Shown here piece after piece: positions 15,062 to 17,788 of a DNA stretch of 17,788 nucleotides; position 1 is the stretch's first letter; each line of letters opens with the position of its first letter. Location: contig JAFAGU010000358.1 of assembly GCA_019237595.1 (NCBI GenBank), positions 1-17,788 on the forward strand. Reading direction: 5' to 3'. The notes under the pieces were generated by a model that did not search any database, was not told the DNA's origin, and saw only the letters and a list, made by a program, of their open reading frames with translations. Origin of the DNA: Betaproteobacteria bacterium. GTDB lineage: Bacteria > Pseudomonadota > Gammaproteobacteria > Burkholderiales > SG8-39. A program made the position numbers and the translations under genes.

Positions 15062-15244
15062 GTGCAGCTGATCCTTGAAGCCGTGGTCGTGAAGTGCCCC
15101 GCGTGCGGGCACCGCGACTTCCGTCCACCGGAAGAGCCGCTGCCGCTCGGCAGCGCGCTTACCTGCGGCCACTGCGGCGCGAAGTCCTTCTACCGGGAGC
15201 TCGAGGAGCAGGTCAAGGCGACGCTGGAGCGCCCGGCCGGCTAG
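15062..15244 (+). CDS. Small zinc-ribbon protein, function unknown
   Basis: A 60-residue protein that I do not recognise as a named family. It has two CxxC knuckles, CPACGHRDF (around residues 12-20) and TCGHCGAKSF (around 34-43), spaced as in a zinc ribbon, and a charged helical tail (YRELEEQVKATLERPAG). There is no signal peptide or membrane segment, so it is presumably cytoplasmic. The GTG start has a strong GGGAGG site 10 bases upstream, which argues that it is truly translated despite its size. The ribosome site lies in the loop of a small hairpin (CTTGC, GGGAG, GCAAG at 15041-15055). Its neighbours (tRNA-Ser and a transporter) give no functional hint. It could bind nucleic acid or a protein partner, or simply store a metal. 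Confidence 0.7.
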   Translation: MQLILEAVVVKCPACGHRDFRPPEEPLPLGSALTCGHCGAKSFYRELEEQVKATLERPAG

Positions 15245-15270
15245 GCGCGGTTCTCCGGTAGGCGGCGCGT

Positions 15271-15297
15271 TCGGGCTTTCGGTACCATAGCGCCCGA
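15271..15297 (+). promoter_or_regulatory. Inverted repeat in the livK leader
   Basis: TCGGGC (15271-15276) and GCCCGA (15292-15297) form a 6-base inverted repeat 15 bases apart, surrounding TACCAT (15283-15288), a possible -10 box, and touching the GAGGAGGAG ribosome site. It could be an operator or an mRNA hairpin limiting access to the ribosome site. No convincing -35 was found. Confidence 0.25.
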
Positions 15298-15309
15298 GGA
15301 GGAGACACC

Positions 15310-16596
15310 ATGACCGTGACCCGCAGGACCGCCCTCGCGGCGGCCGTTTCGCTGTCGCTCTGCGCCGTGCCGGCGCTCGTGCTGGGCCAGGGCGCCAAGG
15401 ACTCGAAGGACCCCATCCGCATCGCCTACATCGACCCGCTCTCGGGCGGCATGGCGAACGTCGGCGAGCAGGGGCTTGCGGAGTTCCGCTTCGACCTCGA
15501 TCAGATCAACAAGCGCGGCGGCGTGCTCGGCGGCCGCAAGCTCGAGATCGTCCCGTTCGACAACAAGGTGAGCCCGCAGGAGTCGCTCAACCAGCTGAAG
15601 CGGGTCATCGACCAGGACATCCGCTTCATCACGCAAGGCAACGGCTCCTCCGTGGCGGGCGCGCTCATCGAGGCGGTGAACCGGCACAACGAGCGCAACC
15701 CCGGCAAGGAGATCCTCTTCCTCAACTATGCCGCGGTGGACCCCGCGTTCACGAACGACAAGTGCTCGTTCTGGCATTTCCGCTTCGACGCGAACAGCGA
15801 CATGAAGATGGAGGCGCTGACCACGCTCCTAGCCAAGGACAAGAAGGTGAAGAAGGTCTACCTCATCAACCAGGATTATTCCTTCGGCCACGCGGTTCGC
15901 AAGGCGGCGCGCGAGGACCTGGCGAGGAAGCGGCCCGACATCGAGATCGTGGGCGACGACCTGCATCCGCTCGCGCAGGTGAAGGACTTCTCGCCCTACG
16001 TCGCGAAGATCAAGGCTTCTGGCGCGGACAGCGTGATCACCGGCAACTGGGGCAACGACATGTCGCTCCTCGTGAAGGCGGGGCGCGACGCGGGCCTCAA
16101 CGTCGATTGGTACACGTACTACGCGGGCGGCCTGGGCACGCCGACCGCGATGGGCGAAGCCGCCGCCGGGCACGTGAAGATCATCGCCGAATACCACTCG
16201 AACGTGGCGAACAACAAGGCGGCGAAGTACGACGCCGAATACCGCAAGCAGGCGCCCAAGGGCAACCCGGACTTCTACTACCTGCGCGGCAAGCTCATGC
16301 TCGACATGCTCGCCGCGGCCATCAACAAGGCGGGCTCCGCCGATCCGAAAGCGGTGGCCTACGCGCTCGAGGGGATGAAGTACGAAGGCGACATGGGCGA
16401 GGTCGAGATGCGCAAGACCGACCACCAGCTCATCCAGCCGCTCTACCTCTTCACGCTGGTGAAGTCGGCCGCGAAGGGCGGCCCGAAGGAAGCGAAGATC
16501 GACATGGAAGGCAGCGGCCTCGCGCCCATCACCGATGCGCGGATCGAGGGTTACGTGTCGGCGCAGCCGACGAGCTGCCAGATGAAGCGGCCATAA
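15310..16596 (+). CDS. Branched-chain amino acid-type ABC transporter, periplasmic substrate-binding protein
   Basis: A 428-residue periplasmic binding protein of the LivK/LivJ (type 1 fold) family. It begins with an export signal, TRR followed by a hydrophobic run (ALAAAVSLSLCAVPALVLG) and a likely cleavage near residues 25-30. The mature part opens with IRIAYIDPLSGGMANVGEQG, the family's first strand and ligand loop. GNGSSVAGALIEAVNRHN, YLINQDYSFGHAV and DSVITGNWGNDMSLLVKAG follow, all characteristic. Cys152 and Cys423 may form a disulfide; this is inference. Ligands in this family include leucine-type amino acids, amides, urea and aromatic acids, and the true substrate cannot be assigned. 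A strong GAGGAGGAG site precedes the ATG. An intrinsic terminator follows, then the permease genes, so the binding protein is probably made in excess of the permeases. Confidence 0.93.
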   Translation: MTVTRRTALAAAVSLSLCAVPALVLGQGAKDSKDPIRIAYIDPLSGGMANVGEQGLAEFRFDLDQINKRGGVLGGRKLEIVPFDNKVSPQESLNQLKRVIDQDIRFITQGNGSSVAGALIEAVNRHNERNPGKEILFLNYAAVDPAFTNDKCSFWHFRFDANSDMKMEALTTLLAKDKKVKKVYLINQDYSFGHAVRKAAREDLARKRPDIEIVGDDLHPLAQVKDFSPYVAKIKASGADSVITGNWGNDMSLLVKAGRDAGLNVDWYTYYAGGLGTPTAMGEAAAGHVKIIAEYHSNVANNKAAKYDAEYRKQAPKGNPDFYYLRGKLMLDMLAAAINKAGSADPKAVAYALEGMKYEGDMGEVEMRKTDHQLIQPLYLFTLVKSAAKGGPKEAKIDMEGSGLAPITDARIEGYVSAQPTSCQMKRP

Positions 16597-16619
16597 GCCC
16601 TTTCGTCCGCGAATCCACG

Positions 16620-16646
16620 ACGGGGGCGTAGCGGCCCCCGTTTTTT
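16620..16646 (+). terminator. Intrinsic terminator between the binding-protein gene and livH
   Basis: CGGGGGC (16621-16627) pairs with GCCCCCG (16634-16640) around the loop GTAGCG, extended by A16620-T16641, and TTTTTT follows at 16641-16646. Stem and U-tract are textbook. The next three bases are the ATG of livH, so the terminator takes up the whole ribosome-binding region of that gene. Confidence 0.9.
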
Positions 16647-17537
16647 ATGGAATTCGTCCTCGTCCAGACCCTGAACGGCATCAGCTACGGGCTGCTGCTC
16701 TTCATGCTCTCCTCAGGGCTGACGCTCGTGTTCTCGCTCATGGGCGTGCTGAACTTCGCGCACGCGAGCTTCTACATGATGGGCGCCTACTTCGCCTACC
16801 AGATCAGCTCGAAGATCGGTTTCTGGCCCGCGCTCGTGCTCGCGCCGCTCTTCGTGGGGGCGTTCGGCATGCTCGTCGAGCGCTTCGGCCTGCGAAGGGT
16901 CCACCGCCACGGCCACGTCGCGGAGCTCCTCTTCACCTTCGGGCTCGCCTACCTCATCGAGGAGGCGACGCACCTCATCTGGGGCCGCTCGGCGGTCGAG
17001 TACCGCGTGCCGCCGGAGCTCGACGGGCCGCTCTTCCAGATCGTCGGCTCCCAGTACCCGATCTACCGCGGCTTCATGATGCTCGTCGCCGTGGCGATGC
17101 TCGTCTCCATCTGGCTCGCGCTCACGCGCACCCGCATCGGCCTCGTGATCCAGGCGGCGCTCTCCCACCCGCAGACGGTCGAGGCGCTCGGCCACAACGT
17201 GCCGCGCGTGTTCATGCTCGTCTTCGGCGGCGGCGCGGCGCTCGCCGGCCTCGCCGGCGTGATCGGCGGCAATGCCTTCGTCACCGAGCCCGGCATGGCG
17301 GCCGCCGTCGGGCCGATCATCTTCGTCACCGTGGTCGTCGGCGGAATGGGCTCCCTCGCGGGCGCCTTCATCGCATCGCTCCTCATCGGCTGCATGCAGA
17401 CCTTCGCCATCTCGCTCGACTGGCCGCTCTTCTTCGGCCTAAAGCTCTCGCAAGTCGCGCCGGTGCTGCCCTATCTCCTCATGGTGCTGCTGCTCATCGT
17501 CCGCCCGAAAGGCCTCATGGGCACGAGGGAAGGATGA
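16647..17537 (+). CDS. livH: Branched-chain amino acid-type ABC transporter permease LivH
   Basis: A 296-residue inner-membrane permease. It starts with FVLVQTLNGISYGLLLFMLSSGLTLVFSLMGVLNFAHASFYM, where GVLNFAH is the LivH signature, and has about eight hydrophobic segments. The cytoplasmic loop with EALGHNVPRVFML (around residue 180) corresponds to the EAA-like site that contacts the ATPase, followed by the glycine-rich GGAALAGLAGVIGG and VVVGGMGSLAGAF. The N-terminus aligns with relatives from this ATG, so the start is firm. Even so, no Shine-Dalgarno site exists: the bases just before it are the stem and U-tract of a terminator. The stop overlaps livM as ATGA. It pairs with LivM to form the channel for the binding protein encoded upstream. 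Confidence 0.94.
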   Translation: MEFVLVQTLNGISYGLLLFMLSSGLTLVFSLMGVLNFAHASFYMMGAYFAYQISSKIGFWPALVLAPLFVGAFGMLVERFGLRRVHRHGHVAELLFTFGLAYLIEEATHLIWGRSAVEYRVPPELDGPLFQIVGSQYPIYRGFMMLVAVAMLVSIWLALTRTRIGLVIQAALSHPQTVEALGHNVPRVFMLVFGGGAALAGLAGVIGGNAFVTEPGMAAAVGPIIFVTVVVGGMGSLAGAFIASLLIGCMQTFAISLDWPLFFGLKLSQVAPVLPYLLMVLLLIVRPKGLMGTREG

Positions 17538-17788
17538 GACACCTTGCCGCCTGGGGCGGCGCCGCGGCGCTCTTCGTCGCCGCGCCGCTCATCTTCCCCG
17601 GGAGCTTCGCTCTGACGCTGCTCACGCAGATGGGCACGCTCATCATCTTCGCGCTTTCGTACAACATGCTCCTCGGGCAGGCCGGCATGCTGTCCTTCGG
17701 CCATGCCGTGTATTCCGGCCTGGGCGCCTTCTGCGCCGTGCACGCCCTCAACTACGCCGGCAGGGCGGGGCTGTGGCTTCCCTTGCCG
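17534..17788 (+). CDS. livM: Branched-chain amino acid-type ABC transporter permease LivM, partial
   Basis: The first 85 codons of the second permease, open to the window edge. It starts with a short charged end (MRHLAAW), then a hydrophobic segment (GGAAALFVAAPLIFP), then FALTLLTQMGTLIIFALSYNMLLGQAGMLSFGHAVYSGLGAF; the GQAGMLSFGHA element is the LivM signature. The ATG overlaps the livH stop by four bases and has a GAGGGAAGG ribosome site inside the livH 3' end. This fits tightly coupled synthesis of the two permease halves. The ATP-binding genes livG and livF are expected downstream, outside the window. The 3' end is missing only because the window ends. Confidence 0.92.
   Translation, partial: MRHLAAWGGAAALFVAAPLIFPGSFALTLLTQMGTLIIFALSYNMLLGQAGMLSFGHAVYSGLGAFCAVHALNYAGRAGLWLPLP

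Overview
The window reads as a stretch of core chromosome from a high-GC betaproteobacterium (Burkholderiales or a near relative). The main evidence is the gene order: the end of pheA, then hisC, tyrA, aroA, cmk, rpsA, ihfB, lapA, lapB, ugd, rfaE1, hldD and cysM, all on the plus strand. The S1 protein is of the Burkholderiales type, and the heptose kinase stands alone without the nucleotidyltransferase half that enterobacteria fuse to it. The assignment rests on recalled family features; no search was run. I see no insertion sequence, phage gene, integrase, CRISPR array or plasmid function.

Region 1 (1-4122) is an aromatic amino acid block: the ACT-domain end of PheA, an HisC-type aminotransferase, TyrA and AroA, followed by cytidylate kinase. 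Every junction from hisC to cmk overlaps by 1 to 22 bases, so translational coupling is likely. Region 2 (4123-6303) holds the translation gene rpsA and the nucleoid protein gene ihfB. A good sigma70-type promoter inside cmk probably gives rpsA its own transcript. Region 3 (6337-11046) is an envelope block: LapA and LapB (lipopolysaccharide assembly and LpxC turnover), UDP-glucose dehydrogenase, and two enzymes of ADP-heptose synthesis (RfaE1 and HldD). Region 4 (11043-13997) carries cysM, a PolB-type DEDDy 3'-5' exonuclease and the 23S rRNA methyltransferase gene rlmD, again closely packed or overlapping.

Region 5 (13998-15244) breaks the run. A convergent minus-strand yccA ends at a strong intrinsic terminator with a UUCG tetraloop. 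Its promoter lies back to back with the apparent promoter of a tRNA-Ser(UGA) gene. A 60-residue zinc-ribbon protein of unknown function follows. Region 6 (15310-17788) begins a branched-chain-amino-acid-type ABC transporter: substrate-binding protein, LivH permease and the start of LivM, cut by the window edge. A textbook intrinsic terminator separates the binding protein from livH, and its U-tract runs directly into the livH start codon.

I did not find a new multi-gene system. The observations most worth a second look are regulatory or concern start sites: the terminator joined to the livH AUG, the missing standard start codon of rfaE1, the promoter inside cmk with a structured rpsA leader, the hairpin spanning the ihfB stop, the divergent yccA/tRNA promoters, and the unknown zinc-ribbon gene. 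No stretch longer than about 110 bases lacks a gene.
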